Positions 35,717-44,167 of a stretch of DNA of 64,000 bases are shown in pieces. The notes beneath the pieces are model-generated. The model searched no databases, was not told the DNA's origin, and saw only the letters and a list, made by a program, of their open reading frames with translations. This DNA is from Methylosinus trichosporium OB3b (GTDB taxonomy: Bacteria > Pseudomonadota > Alphaproteobacteria > Rhizobiales > Beijerinckiaceae). Every line of letters starts with the position of its first letter. Position 1 is the first letter of the stretch. Both the position numbers and the translations under genes were made by a program. The stretch spans positions 4,178,001 to 4,242,000 of the forward strand of contig NZ_CP023737.1 of the NCBI RefSeq assembly GCF_002752655.1. The letters run 5' to 3'.

Positions 35717-36001
35717 TTGATCCTCTCGAAAGGTCGCGCGGCCGGTCGATCCGTGCCCAGTGCGCGAAGCCTTGCGCCCGAATATGGCGTGTGATCTCGG
35801 CGAAAACAAGCCGTGGCGAAGCGAAATCTCGGCCGCGCGAATCATGCGCGATTGGCCACGCGATTTCAATATTTGCTCAATCTTTTTCGGCCTGCGCGCC
35901 ACTTGTCGCCGTAACGCCTCCCCCGATTGGAGGATGGCGCCGAGGCGCGCCGACATATGATAGGAAGATTCGAGCGCCCAACAGGCAAAGATCGAGGCGG
36001 T

Positions 36002-36265
36002 ATGACCGATCGCAGACGGCCGACACATCCAATTCGCCCGCGGCCCGCGGCCGCGCCTGCGTTCTCGACGGAGCCGCGCCCGCCCGAGCGTCGGACGCTG
36101 GAGGCGATCCTGCGCGCCGAAACGCTCACGCAAGCCGAAGCCGCCGCCACCGCCGGGCGCGCCGCGTTCGAGGCGCTCGCAGGGCTCGTCGAAGCGCTCG
36201 ATCGCGGCGAGGGCCTCGATCGCGCGCTCGCTCGCGCGCGCGCGCTGCTGAAGCGGCGAGCGTGA
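36002..36265 (+). CDS. Small protein of unknown function
   Basis: The 87-residue protein has an Arg/Pro-rich N-terminal half that is probably disordered, and an Ala-rich helical C-terminal half (about 40-87: AILRAETLTQAEAAATAGRAAF onwards in parts). GAGGCGG lies just before the ATG, supporting translation. I do not recognise the family. It lies between the Bax-inhibitor gene (opposite strand) and the glycan locus. Confidence 0.5.
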   Translation: MTDRRRPTHPIRPRPAAAPAFSTEPRPPERRTLEAILRAETLTQAEAAATAGRAAFEALAGLVEALDRGEGLDRALARARALLKRRA

Positions 36266-36397
36266 ACGGCTCCGTCGGAGCATCCGGGTTTTTCTCCGTA
36301 CTCGCGACGAGGGCGCCGAAGGGCGAATCCGGGTAAGCATTGTCACGCGCTGAAGTTTGCTCGGCGCCGAACCGACGATATTTCGGGAGTAGCGATT

Positions 36398-36949
36398 TTG
36401 ATTGCATTTCGTGACGATCCGCCGTCGCGCCGCGACGACGGGCCGACAGAGTCGACGCGACGCTGGTATGTCGTGCAGACGCGCCCGCAGCGCGAGGCTG
36501 GCGTCGTCCTTCAGCTCGAGGCGCAGAATTTTCGCGCCTTCCTGCCGCGAGTGACGCGCACCATTCGCCATGCGCGCAAGCTGCGCATGGTGCAGGCGCC
36601 GGTGTTCCCCGGCTATCTCTTCGTCTCTCTCGATCTGCAGCGCGACCGCTGGCGATCGGTCAACGGCACCTTCGGCGCCGTCGGCCTCATCATGGGCGAC
36701 GATTATCCGGCGCCCACGCCGCATGGCGTCGTCGAGCAGCTGCTGTCCTGCGCCGATGCGCGCGGCGCGTGCCGCTTCGATCTCGATCTCGCCGAAGGCC
36801 AGAAGGTGAAAGTGCTGGCCGGTCCTTTCGCCGATGCGATCGGGAGTCTCGTCCGCCTCGGCGACAATGAGCGCGTGCAGGTGCTGCTCGACATCATGGG
36901 CGGACGCGTGCCGGTCACGCTCGAGCGCTCGGCTCTCGCAGCCGTCTGA
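36398..36949 (+). CDS. NusG paralogue (RfaH-like antitermination factor)
   Basis: The 183-residue protein has an NusG N-terminal domain (about 22-115: RWYVVQTRPQREAGVVLQL, FLPRVTRTIRHARK, VFPGYLFVSLDL) and a C-terminal KOW domain (about 130-180: GQKVKVLAGPFADAIGSLV). Specialised NusG paralogues such as RfaH bind elongating RNA polymerase and prevent termination in long surface-polysaccharide operons. It is the first gene of such an operon here, and a perfect ops element follows 65 bases after its stop. The start is a TTG with GGGAG 8 bases upstream. Confidence 0.92.
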   Translation: MIAFRDDPPSRRDDGPTESTRRWYVVQTRPQREAGVVLQLEAQNFRAFLPRVTRTIRHARKLRMVQAPVFPGYLFVSLDLQRDRWRSVNGTFGAVGLIMGDDYPAPTPHGVVEQLLSCADARGACRFDLDLAEGQKVKVLAGPFADAIGSLVRLGDNERVQVLLDIMGGRVPVTLERSALAAV

Positions 36950-36986
36950 GAAGCCTCACGCGCTGCGCGTGTGGCCGTTTCGTCAC

Positions 36987-37014
36987 GTCCGGGAGGCGTC
37001 GGCCTCACCCGGAC
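36987..37014 (+). promoter_or_regulatory. Leader hairpin immediately upstream of the ops-like element
   Basis: GTCCGGG (36987-36993) pairs with CCCGGAC (37008-37014), and AGGC/GCCT extend the stem around a GTCG loop. The hairpin ends on the base before the ops-like sequence. In enterobacterial JUMPStart leaders stem-loops also precede ops. Confidence 0.6.
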
Positions 37015-37026
37015 GGCGGTAGCGTG
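37015..37026 (+). promoter_or_regulatory. ops-like element, recruitment site for RfaH-type factors
   Basis: GGCGGTAGCGTG contains the complete ops core GGCGGTAG known as the RfaH recruitment and polymerase pause site in enterobacteria. It lies in the leader between the NusG paralogue and the first glycan gene. It overlaps a GTG that could otherwise be taken as that gene's start. Confidence 0.65.
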
Positions 37027-37059
37027 ACACGAACCGCTCATAGGTCGAAAGGACTTTCA

Positions 37060-38115
37060 TTGGCGCTCGCTCTCGTCTGTCCCATCGACAGATCGCCGCT
37101 GCACGCCGAGGGAGAGGCGTTGCGCTGCCCGCACGGCCATTCCTTTCCGGTCGTCGACGGCATTCCCGTGCTGTTGCGCGACGATGTGGCGCAGACGATC
37201 GGGATCGCGCATGCTTCGCGCGCCGCCGCGGACCAGCGCCCCGCGCGCCATTCCTCGCTCTATCTCGAGACGCTCGGAATCAGCGAGAGCGAAAAGAAAA
37301 TGGCGGTCGCGCTCGCGGAGGCGACGTCGGCGATCGACCCGGTCGCCTCCGTCCTGATCGGCGCGACCAATGGCCTCGCCTATAAGCATCTGATCGGTCG
37401 CCTCGCCACTGTTCCCATTCCCGAGCTGCGCCTTCCCGACGGCCATGGCGAGTCTCTTCTCGATATCGGCTGCAGCTGGGGGCGATGGTCGATCGCCGCG
37501 GCGCGCAAGGGCTATCGCGTGACCGCGCTCGATCCTTCGCTCGGCGCCCTGGCGGCGGCGCGACGCATCGCGCGCTCGATGAATCTGCAAATCGACTTCG
37601 TCTGCGGCGACGCGCGTTTTCTGCCCTTCGCCGATGCGAGCTTCGACAAGGTGTTCTCCTACAGCGTGCTTCAGCATTTCAGCCGCGAGGACGCGTGCGC
37701 CGCGCTCGCCGAAACCTCGCGCGCGCTGGCGCCTGGGGGCGTCGCGCTGATCCAGATGCCCAATGCGCGCGGCCTGCGCAGCCTCGTCCAGCTGGCGCGG
37801 CGCGGTTTCGCCGAAGGCTCCGGATTCGAGGTCAGATATTGGCGCGTCGACGAGCTGCTCCGGACATTTTCCGCGACGATCGGCCCGACGCGCGCGTCGG
37901 TCCATTGCTTCTTCGGCCTCGGGCTCGAAGCGTCCGATGCGAGATTGATGACGCCGCCGCTGCGTCTGCTGCTGCGCGCGTCCGACATGATGCGGCGCAT
38001 GGCCTCGCATGTCCCGCCGCTGCTGCATGTCGCCGACAGCCTCTATCTCGAATCCACGAAGCCACAGGAGCGTCGCGCCGCGCGCGCAGCGAGCGAGGAC
38101 GCATGTGCGCGATAG
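37060..38115 (+). CDS. SAM-dependent methyltransferase with Trm112-like N-terminus
   Basis: The 351-residue protein begins with a Trm112-like zinc-ribbon remnant (VCPIDRSPLHAEGEALRCPHGHSFPVVDG in pieces, Cys at VCP and RCP) and continues with a class I methyltransferase (LLDIGCSWGRWSIAAARKGY about residue 130; FDKVFSYSVLQHF). It probably methylates a sugar or lipid intermediate of the glycan. The TTG at 37060 has AAAGGA 6 bases upstream and is preferred to the GTG at 37024, which lies inside the ops-like element. Its end overlaps the next gene by 13 bases. Confidence 0.85.
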   Translation: MALALVCPIDRSPLHAEGEALRCPHGHSFPVVDGIPVLLRDDVAQTIGIAHASRAAADQRPARHSSLYLETLGISESEKKMAVALAEATSAIDPVASVLIGATNGLAYKHLIGRLATVPIPELRLPDGHGESLLDIGCSWGRWSIAAARKGYRVTALDPSLGALAAARRIARSMNLQIDFVCGDARFLPFADASFDKVFSYSVLQHFSREDACAALAETSRALAPGGVALIQMPNARGLRSLVQLARRGFAEGSGFEVRYWRVDELLRTFSATIGPTRASVHCFFGLGLEASDARLMTPPLRLLLRASDMMRRMASHVPPLLHVADSLYLESTKPQERRAARAASEDACAR

Positions 38116-39935
38116 CCGGCGTCTTCGCCTATCATTACGCCGCCAATGCGGTCGACGCAGCGGAGCTCATTCGCATGCGCGACCACATGGCGGCGCGGGG
38201 CCCCGATGGAAAGGGCGCATGGATCGACGCCGACGGGCGCATCGGCCTCGCGCATCGTCGGCTCTCCATCATCGATCTCACCGACGCCGGCGCGCAGCCG
38301 ATGGCGAGCGAGGACGGATCTCTGATCGTGACCTTCAACGGCGAGATCTACAATCATCGCGAGCTGCGCGCAGGACTCGAGCGTCGCGGCAGACGTTTCC
38401 GCACGCGCTCCGACACCGAGGTGCTGCTGCATCTCTACGCCGACAAGGGCGAGGCGATGGTCGAGGATTTGCGCGGCATGTTCGCCTTCGCGATCCATGA
38501 CGTCGCGCGTGAGCGCCTGTTGCTGGCGCGCGACCCCTATGGCGTGAAGCCGGCCTATTACAGCGACGACGGCTGGACCTTTCGCTTCGCCTCGCAGGTC
38601 AAGGCGCTGCTGGCCGGCGGCGGCGTCTCGAACGATCCGGAGCCCGCCGGGCATGTCGGCTTTCATCTTTGGGGAAGCGTGCCGGAGCCCTTCACGCTCT
38701 ATCGCGACATTCGCGCGCTGCCCGCGGGGGCGACGCTCGTCGTCGATCGCCTCGGCGCGCATGAACCGCGGCGCTATCATCGGATCGCCGCGGTCTATCG
38801 CGACGCCGAGCGCGCGCAAGCGCGTCTCGGCGAGGCGCAGGAGCGCGTGCGCGAAGCGCTGCTCGACAGCGTGCGCCATCATCTCGTCGCCGATGTTCCC
38901 GTCGGCGCCTTCCTCTCCGGCGGCGTCGACTCGGGCGCGCTGCTCGGCCTGATGCGCGAGCTCGGCCAGGGCGATATAGAGACCGTGACGATCGCCTTCG
39001 AGGAATTCGCCGGTCGCCCCGACGACGAGGCGCCTCTAGCAGCGCAGGTCGCGCGCATCTATGGCGCGCGGCACACGAAGCGCATCGTCACCGCGCGCGA
39101 GTTCGAAGCCGATTTGCCACGCATCATGGAGGCGATGGATCAGCCGACGATCGACGGCGTCAACGCCTGGTTCGTCGCCAAGGCGGCCCGTGAGCTGGGG
39201 CTGAAAGTCGCCGTCACCGGCATCGGCGGCGATGAATTATTCGGCGGCTATTCGTCCTTTCGCGACATTCCCGCTTCGGTCGCGTTGCTGCGCGCTCCCG
39301 CGCACATACCAGGGCTCGGCGCAGCGCTTCGCTTGCTCGCGGTGAAAGTCGCACGCGGGCATCCGAAGGCGGCGGGGCTGCTCGAATATGGCGGCGACTA
39401 CGCCGGCGCCTATCTGTTGAAGCGCGGATTGTTCATGCCCTTCGAGCTCGGCGGTCGACTCGATCCGCAGCTGCTGGCGCGCGGCTTGCGCCGGCTCGCG
39501 CCTCTGCGCGCGATCGAGGCGGAGCTCGCCCCGGGTCCGCGCGCGCCGTTCAGCCGCGTCGCCACGCTCGAATCGGCGTTCTACATGCGCAATCAGCTGC
39601 TGCGCGACATGGATTGGGCGAGCATGGCCCATTCTCTCGAGGTGCGCACGCCGCTCGTCGACAGCGCGCTGCTCGCCGAGGTCGCGCCCTTCGTGCTGCG
39701 CCGCAAGCCGGATGGCAAGCGCCTGCTCGCCGAAGCGCCCGCGCATCCGCTGCCGCGCGCGGTGACGACCCGCGCCAAGATCGGCTTTCTGACGCCCGTC
39801 GCCGGCTGGACCGCGCGCGCCGGCGAGCGGAGCGGAGAGCCCTGGGCGCGTCAGTGGTCGCGGCTCGTGTGGAGCCGCGCGCATCCCGGCGCGACGACGC
39901 CTGCGCCGCCGCTGCGCGCGATGGCTCTCGAATGA
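38103..39935 (+). CDS. asnB: Asparagine synthase (glutamine-hydrolysing) family amidotransferase
   Basis: The 610-residue protein has an Ntn-type glutaminase domain with the nucleophile Cys2 (MCAIAG), about 1-200, and a synthetase domain with the PP-loop SGGVDSG (about residue 275) and GIGGDELFGGY. In polysaccharide loci such proteins probably amidate a carboxyl group of a sugar or precursor rather than make free asparagine. Both active sites look intact. The end overlaps the next gene by ATGA. Confidence 0.92.
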   Translation: MCAIAGVFAYHYAANAVDAAELIRMRDHMAARGPDGKGAWIDADGRIGLAHRRLSIIDLTDAGAQPMASEDGSLIVTFNGEIYNHRELRAGLERRGRRFRTRSDTEVLLHLYADKGEAMVEDLRGMFAFAIHDVARERLLLARDPYGVKPAYYSDDGWTFRFASQVKALLAGGGVSNDPEPAGHVGFHLWGSVPEPFTLYRDIRALPAGATLVVDRLGAHEPRRYHRIAAVYRDAERAQARLGEAQERVREALLDSVRHHLVADVPVGAFLSGGVDSGALLGLMRELGQGDIETVTIAFEEFAGRPDDEAPLAAQVARIYGARHTKRIVTAREFEADLPRIMEAMDQPTIDGVNAWFVAKAARELGLKVAVTGIGGDELFGGYSSFRDIPASVALLRAPAHIPGLGAALRLLAVKVARGHPKAAGLLEYGGDYAGAYLLKRGLFMPFELGGRLDPQLLARGLRRLAPLRAIEAELAPGPRAPFSRVATLESAFYMRNQLLRDMDWASMAHSLEVRTPLVDSALLAEVAPFVLRRKPDGKRLLAEAPAHPLPRAVTTRAKIGFLTPVAGWTARAGERSGEPWARQWSRLVWSRAHPGATTPAPPLRAMALE

Positions 39936-41014
39936 GAAGCGCGCGCGTGCTGGCGCTGCTTACCGACGGTTTCGGCGCATCGGGCGGCATTGCGCGGTTC
40001 AACGCCGATCTGCTGACGGCGCTCGATCATTCGCCGCATGTCGGTTCGGTGGTCGCGCTGCCGCGCCACGCTGGCGCGAGCGGCGCGGCGCTGGCGAAAA
40101 TCGTGCAGCTGCCGCCGTCGCCGCGCCGCGCGCGCTGGGCGTTGCGCGCTACGACGCTGTGCGCCCGGCGCCGCTTCGATCTTCTGTTCTGCGGCCATCT
40201 CGCCGCCGCGCCGCTCGCCGCCGCGCTCTCCGCGGCGACCGGCGCGCGCCTCTGGATCGAGGCGCATGGCGTCGAGGCCTGGACCGATCCGGGCGAAGCG
40301 ACGCGGCGCGCGGTCGCGCGCGCCGATCTCGTCACCACGGTCAGCCGCTACACGCGCCGGCGCCTGCTCGATTGGGCCGACATGCACCCTTCGCGCGTCC
40401 GCGTGCTGCCGAATGTGGCGCCGCCGCGCGCCTTTGCCCGAGAGCGTCGCGCCGATCTCGTCGCGCGCTATGGTTTGGAGAACCGCAAGACAGTGCTCAC
40501 CGTCGGACGCCTCGCGGCCACCGAGCGCTACAAGGGCCACGACCGCGTCATCGCGGCGCTGCCCGATGTGGTCGCGCAATGCGCGACCGTCGTCTATCTG
40601 ATCGTCGGCGCCGGCGGCGACGAGATGCGATTGCGCCGGGCGGCCGATGCGGCCGGCGTCGCCGATCGCGTGATCTTCGCCGGACATGTCGACGACGGCG
40701 AGCTGCCCGATCATTTCGCGCTCGCCGATGTGTTCGCCATGCCGAGCGACGGCGAAGGCTTCGGCATCGTCTTTCTCGAGGCGGCGCGCGCCGGTCTCGA
40801 GATCATCGGCGGCGATCGCGACGGCAGCGCCGACGCCCTCGCCGATGGCGCGATCGGACGAATGATCGATCCTTTCGATCACGCCCGCCTCGTCGAAGCG
40901 CTCGTCCTAGCTTTGACGAAATCTCGTCCATCGCGGCCGACGGGCGCCGTCGACCGATTTTGTTTCGAACATTTTGCAGAGCGTGTCGATGATCTCCTCC
41001 ACTGCCTCGACTGA
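39932..41014 (+). CDS. Glycosyltransferase family 4 protein
   Basis: The 360-residue GT-B transferase has the N-terminal acceptor side (LLTDGFGASGGIARFNADLL) and the C-terminal nucleotide-sugar side (TVGRLAATERYKGHDRVI; MPSDGEGFGIVFLEAARAG, the E-X7-E motif). It acts in assembly of the glycan; linkage and sugar cannot be read. It is coupled to the amidotransferase by ATGA overlap and overlaps the following ABC permease by about 26 bases. Confidence 0.9.
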   Translation: MRSARVLALLTDGFGASGGIARFNADLLTALDHSPHVGSVVALPRHAGASGAALAKIVQLPPSPRRARWALRATTLCARRRFDLLFCGHLAAAPLAAALSAATGARLWIEAHGVEAWTDPGEATRRAVARADLVTTVSRYTRRRLLDWADMHPSRVRVLPNVAPPRAFARERRADLVARYGLENRKTVLTVGRLAATERYKGHDRVIAALPDVVAQCATVVYLIVGAGGDEMRLRRAADAAGVADRVIFAGHVDDGELPDHFALADVFAMPSDGEGFGIVFLEAARAGLEIIGGDRDGSADALADGAIGRMIDPFDHARLVEALVLALTKSRPSRPTGAVDRFCFEHFAERVDDLLHCLD

Positions 41015-41873
41015 AACAGAGACGCCGGCCGAACAGAGCTCGCGCACGCCGCGCCGCGTGCTGGTTCTGGAAGCGGGTCGAATAGACAGCGATTATTGGG
41101 TCGACCTGTGGCGTTATCGCGATCTGTTCGCCATTCTCGCTTGGCGCGACATAGCGGTTCGTTACAAGCAGACCGTCATCGGCGGCGCCTGGGCGATCCT
41201 GCGTCCGCTGGTGACCATGATCATCTTCACCATCATCTTCGGCCGGCTCGCCAAATTTCCGAGCGACGGCGACGCGCCCTATCCGGTGCTGGTGTTCGCC
41301 GGAATGCTGCCATGGTTCTTGTTCTCGAGCATCCTCGCCGACGCGTCGCAGAGCCTCGTTTCCAACGCCAATCTCGTCGGCAAGGTCTATTTCCCGCGCA
41401 TCGTCATTCCCGCCGCGGCGGCGATGGTCGCGATCATCGACTTCCTCATCAATCTGGCGCTGCTCGCGGCGATGATGTTGTTCTATGGAATGGCGCCGAG
41501 CTGGCGCATGCTGCTGCTGCCGGGCTTCGTGCTGCTCGCTTTTCTCGCGAGCTTCGGCCCGGCGCTCGTCGTCACCTCGCTCAACGCCAAATATCGCGAC
41601 TTCCGCTTCATCGTTCCCTTCATCGTGCAGTTCGGGCTCTATGTCTCGCCGGTCGGCTTCTCCAGCGCCGTTGTGCCGCAGGAATGGCGCCTGCTCTACA
41701 GCATCAATCCGGTGGTGGGAGTGATCGACGGCTTTCGCTGGTGCGTGCTCGGCGGCGACAGCCCGCTCTATGTGCCGGGCTTTCTGCTGAGCATCGCCGT
41801 GGTCGCGGGCTTTCTCATCATCGGCTTTCGTTACTTCAGGCGAACGGAGCGCGGCCTTGCCGATCTTCTCTGA
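40989..41873 (+). CDS. wzm: ABC-2 polysaccharide exporter permease (Wzm-like)
   Basis: The 294-residue inner-membrane protein has six predicted helices and the ABC-2/Wzm pattern (FAILAWRDIAVRYKQTVIGG, ILRPLVTMIIFTIIFGRLAK, GLYVSPVGFSS, INPVVGVIDGFRW). Together with the ATPase at 42880 it would export a lipid-linked polysaccharide across the inner membrane. An upstream TTG at 40974 is an alternative start. The FkbM gene between it and the ATPase is unusual but not rare. Confidence 0.93.
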   Translation: MISSTASTETETPAEQSSRTPRRVLVLEAGRIDSDYWVDLWRYRDLFAILAWRDIAVRYKQTVIGGAWAILRPLVTMIIFTIIFGRLAKFPSDGDAPYPVLVFAGMLPWFLFSSILADASQSLVSNANLVGKVYFPRIVIPAAAAMVAIIDFLINLALLAAMMLFYGMAPSWRMLLLPGFVLLAFLASFGPALVVTSLNAKYRDFRFIVPFIVQFGLYVSPVGFSSAVVPQEWRLLYSINPVVGVIDGFRWCVLGGDSPLYVPGFLLSIAVVAGFLIIGFRYFRRTERGLADLL

Positions 41874-42867
41874 CATGCCCGTCGGTTCCGCCGCTGGCGC
41901 GTCCGCGGGGAACAAATCCGGAGCGCTGCGCCGGCTGCGGCGCGCCGCCGAGGCGATGCATCGGTCGATCGCACGCAGCGAGGCCGCGACGCGAATTTAT
42001 TTCACGCTGCTCGGCGGATTGGCGCGCCGTGCGCCGTCGCGCCTTCGGGAGATGGCGAAATGGGCCGCTCTCGGGCAGAATATTCCCTGGAAGCCGCTCG
42101 AATTCGCGGCGCGCGACGTCGTTGTCGGCGACGCCTCGCCCATCCGCCTCCATCCGCATCTCGGCGAGTTCGACGGCGCGGCGCTGTTCGATCATAGGCT
42201 CGACTATGAGCGCGCGGTGTTTCGTTGGCTCGAGGCGCACGCCGGCGCGCGTTATGACGCCATTGTCGAGATCGGCGCCAATGTCGGCGTCTATTCGGTG
42301 TTCTTCGACCAGCTGACGCGACGCAGCGATGCGCGCCTCACGAAGATCTACGCCTTCGAGCCATCGCGGACCGCCTATGCGCGGCTTCTCGCCAATCTCG
42401 CCGTCAATGACGCGCGCGCGGTGACGCCCTTCTGCGTCGCCGTCGCGAAAGCGAGCGGCTTCACACGCTTCTTCGAGCCGGACGGGCATCTGACGAATGG
42501 ATCGCTGGCGCAGGATTTCGCGCAGAGCTTCTCCGTCGATGTGCGGGAAACCCTCGTCCTCGCCGTCGACGCCATGGCGCTGGAGCCGCTGCTGGCGGCG
42601 CATCGCCGCGTGCTGGTGAAGATCGACGCCGAGGGACTGGAGCCCGAGATACTCGCGGCCATGGAGTCCTTGCTGGAGAGCTATCGTCCCGATCTTCTCA
42701 TAGAGGTTCTGCCGGAGATCGACCGACGGCTTCGCGCCGCGCATTGTCTTTCTCCCTATGGCTTCCTGCATCTTTTCACCGACGACGGCCCCAGACGCTG
42801 CGACAGCCTCGTCGCCGATCCTTCGGCGCGGGACTGGCTGCTCACCGCATCGCCCATCGAAACCTAA
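41857..42867 (+). CDS. FkbM-family methyltransferase
   Basis: This protein of up to 336 residues has a helical N-terminal part (about 1-110) and an FkbM-type class I methyltransferase domain (about 125-300: YDAIVEIGANVGVYSVFF, YAFEPSRTAYARLLANL, RVLVKIDAEGLEPEIL). FkbM enzymes O-methylate sugars or polyketides; in this locus they may cap or decorate the glycan. The TTG at 41857 has GGAG 7 bases upstream; the ATG at 41875, directly after the permease stop, is the alternative start. Confidence 0.88.
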   Translation: MPIFSDMPVGSAAGASAGNKSGALRRLRRAAEAMHRSIARSEAATRIYFTLLGGLARRAPSRLREMAKWAALGQNIPWKPLEFAARDVVVGDASPIRLHPHLGEFDGAALFDHRLDYERAVFRWLEAHAGARYDAIVEIGANVGVYSVFFDQLTRRSDARLTKIYAFEPSRTAYARLLANLAVNDARAVTPFCVAVAKASGFTRFFEPDGHLTNGSLAQDFAQSFSVDVRETLVLAVDAMALEPLLAAHRRVLVKIDAEGLEPEILAAMESLLESYRPDLLIEVLPEIDRRLRAAHCLSPYGFLHLFTDDGPRRCDSLVADPSARDWLLTASPIET

Positions 42868-42879
42868 TGGAAAGCGCCT

Positions 42880-44157
42880 TTGACCGACATCGCCATTCGC
42901 GCCGAGAGACTCGGCAAGACCTATGTCATCGGCCATGAGGACGAGAATCTTCGCGGGGCCTCGTTTCGCCGCGCGCTGGCGCGAAGCGCCCGCAATCTCT
43001 CTCGCGCCTCGCTCGACATGCTGCGTGGCCGGCCGATCATCGCAGGCGACACCACGGAGGAGTTCCACGCGCTGCGTGACGTCGAGTTCGAGATCGCGCG
43101 CGGCGATGTGGTCGGCGTCATCGGGCGCAACGGCGCCGGCAAATCGACGCTGCTGAAGATCCTCTCGCGCATCACCGAGCCGACGAAGGGAAGGGTGGAG
43201 ATCGCGGGGCGCGTCGCCAGCCTGCTGGAGATCGGCACGGGCTTTCATCCAGAGCTCAGCGGCCGCGAGAATGTGTTCCTCAATGGCGCCATTCTCGGAA
43301 TGAGCCGCGCCGAGATCAAGCGCAAGTTCGACGAGATCGTCGCCTTCGCCCGCATCGATTCCTTCATCGACACGCCGGTGAAGCGCTATTCGAGCGGCAT
43401 GCAGGTGCGTCTCGCCTTTTCGGTCGCCGCCCATCTCGATCCGGAGATATTGCTGATCGACGAGGTGCTCGCTGTCGGCGATCTCGAGTTCCAGAAGAAA
43501 TGCCTCGGCAAGATGGGTGAGATCGCCGGCCGCGACGGGCGCACCGTGCTGTTCGTCAGCCATCAGCTCGGCATGGTCGCGCGACTCTGCACGCGCGGGC
43601 TGCTGCTCTCGGGCGGAACGCTCGCCTTCAGCGGCACGGCCGGAGAGGCGATCGAGCGCTATGTGGCGCAGAGCGCCGGCTCCAACAAGCGCAGCTTCGC
43701 CGACGAAAAGCGGCTCGAAGCGCTGCCGGCGGCGATCGTCGGCGTCGAATGCGTCGGCCCGAGCGGCGCGGCGACCGATCATTTCGCATCGCGTGACGCG
43801 ATCCGTGTGCGCGTCAGCCTGCGCGTCCGCCAGGCGATCGGCGGCATGCTGCTCGGCATCGGCATAGAGAACCGCCATGCGACGCGCGTCTCCACCTGGG
43901 TCACACGTCTCGCCGAGCATATGGAGGAGGGGCAGACCAACGCCGAGATCGAGATCGAGATCGAGCCGGATGTGATCGCTCCCGGCGGATATACGTTCAC
44001 GCTCGCTCTGCATGAAGCGGGGATCGTCTATCATCGCATCGAGGACCAATGTCCGATCATGATCATCGACTCGGGCTCGCAAATGACTCAGTTCAGCAAT
44101 GTCGACTATGGCGTCGTCCTGGTGCCTGCGCGCTGGCGCACGCGCGCCGCCGCCTGA
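42880..44157 (+). CDS. wzt: ABC exporter ATPase with carbohydrate-binding C-terminus (Wzt-like)
   Basis: The 425-residue protein has an ATPase domain (about 1-255: Walker A GRNGAGKST, signature YSSGMQVRLAF, Walker B ILLIDEVLAVGD) and a C-terminal beta-sandwich (about 275-420) of the Wzt type that reads the cap of the finished chain. This implies that chain termination, perhaps by the methyltransferase just upstream, is linked to export. The start is a TTG preceded by GGAAAG. Confidence 0.94.
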   Translation: MTDIAIRAERLGKTYVIGHEDENLRGASFRRALARSARNLSRASLDMLRGRPIIAGDTTEEFHALRDVEFEIARGDVVGVIGRNGAGKSTLLKILSRITEPTKGRVEIAGRVASLLEIGTGFHPELSGRENVFLNGAILGMSRAEIKRKFDEIVAFARIDSFIDTPVKRYSSGMQVRLAFSVAAHLDPEILLIDEVLAVGDLEFQKKCLGKMGEIAGRDGRTVLFVSHQLGMVARLCTRGLLLSGGTLAFSGTAGEAIERYVAQSAGSNKRSFADEKRLEALPAAIVGVECVGPSGAATDHFASRDAIRVRVSLRVRQAIGGMLLGIGIENRHATRVSTWVTRLAEHMEEGQTNAEIEIEIEPDVIAPGGYTFTLALHEAGIVYHRIEDQCPIMIIDSGSQMTQFSNVDYGVVLVPARWRTRAAA

Positions 44158-44167
44158 AGCGCAAGCC

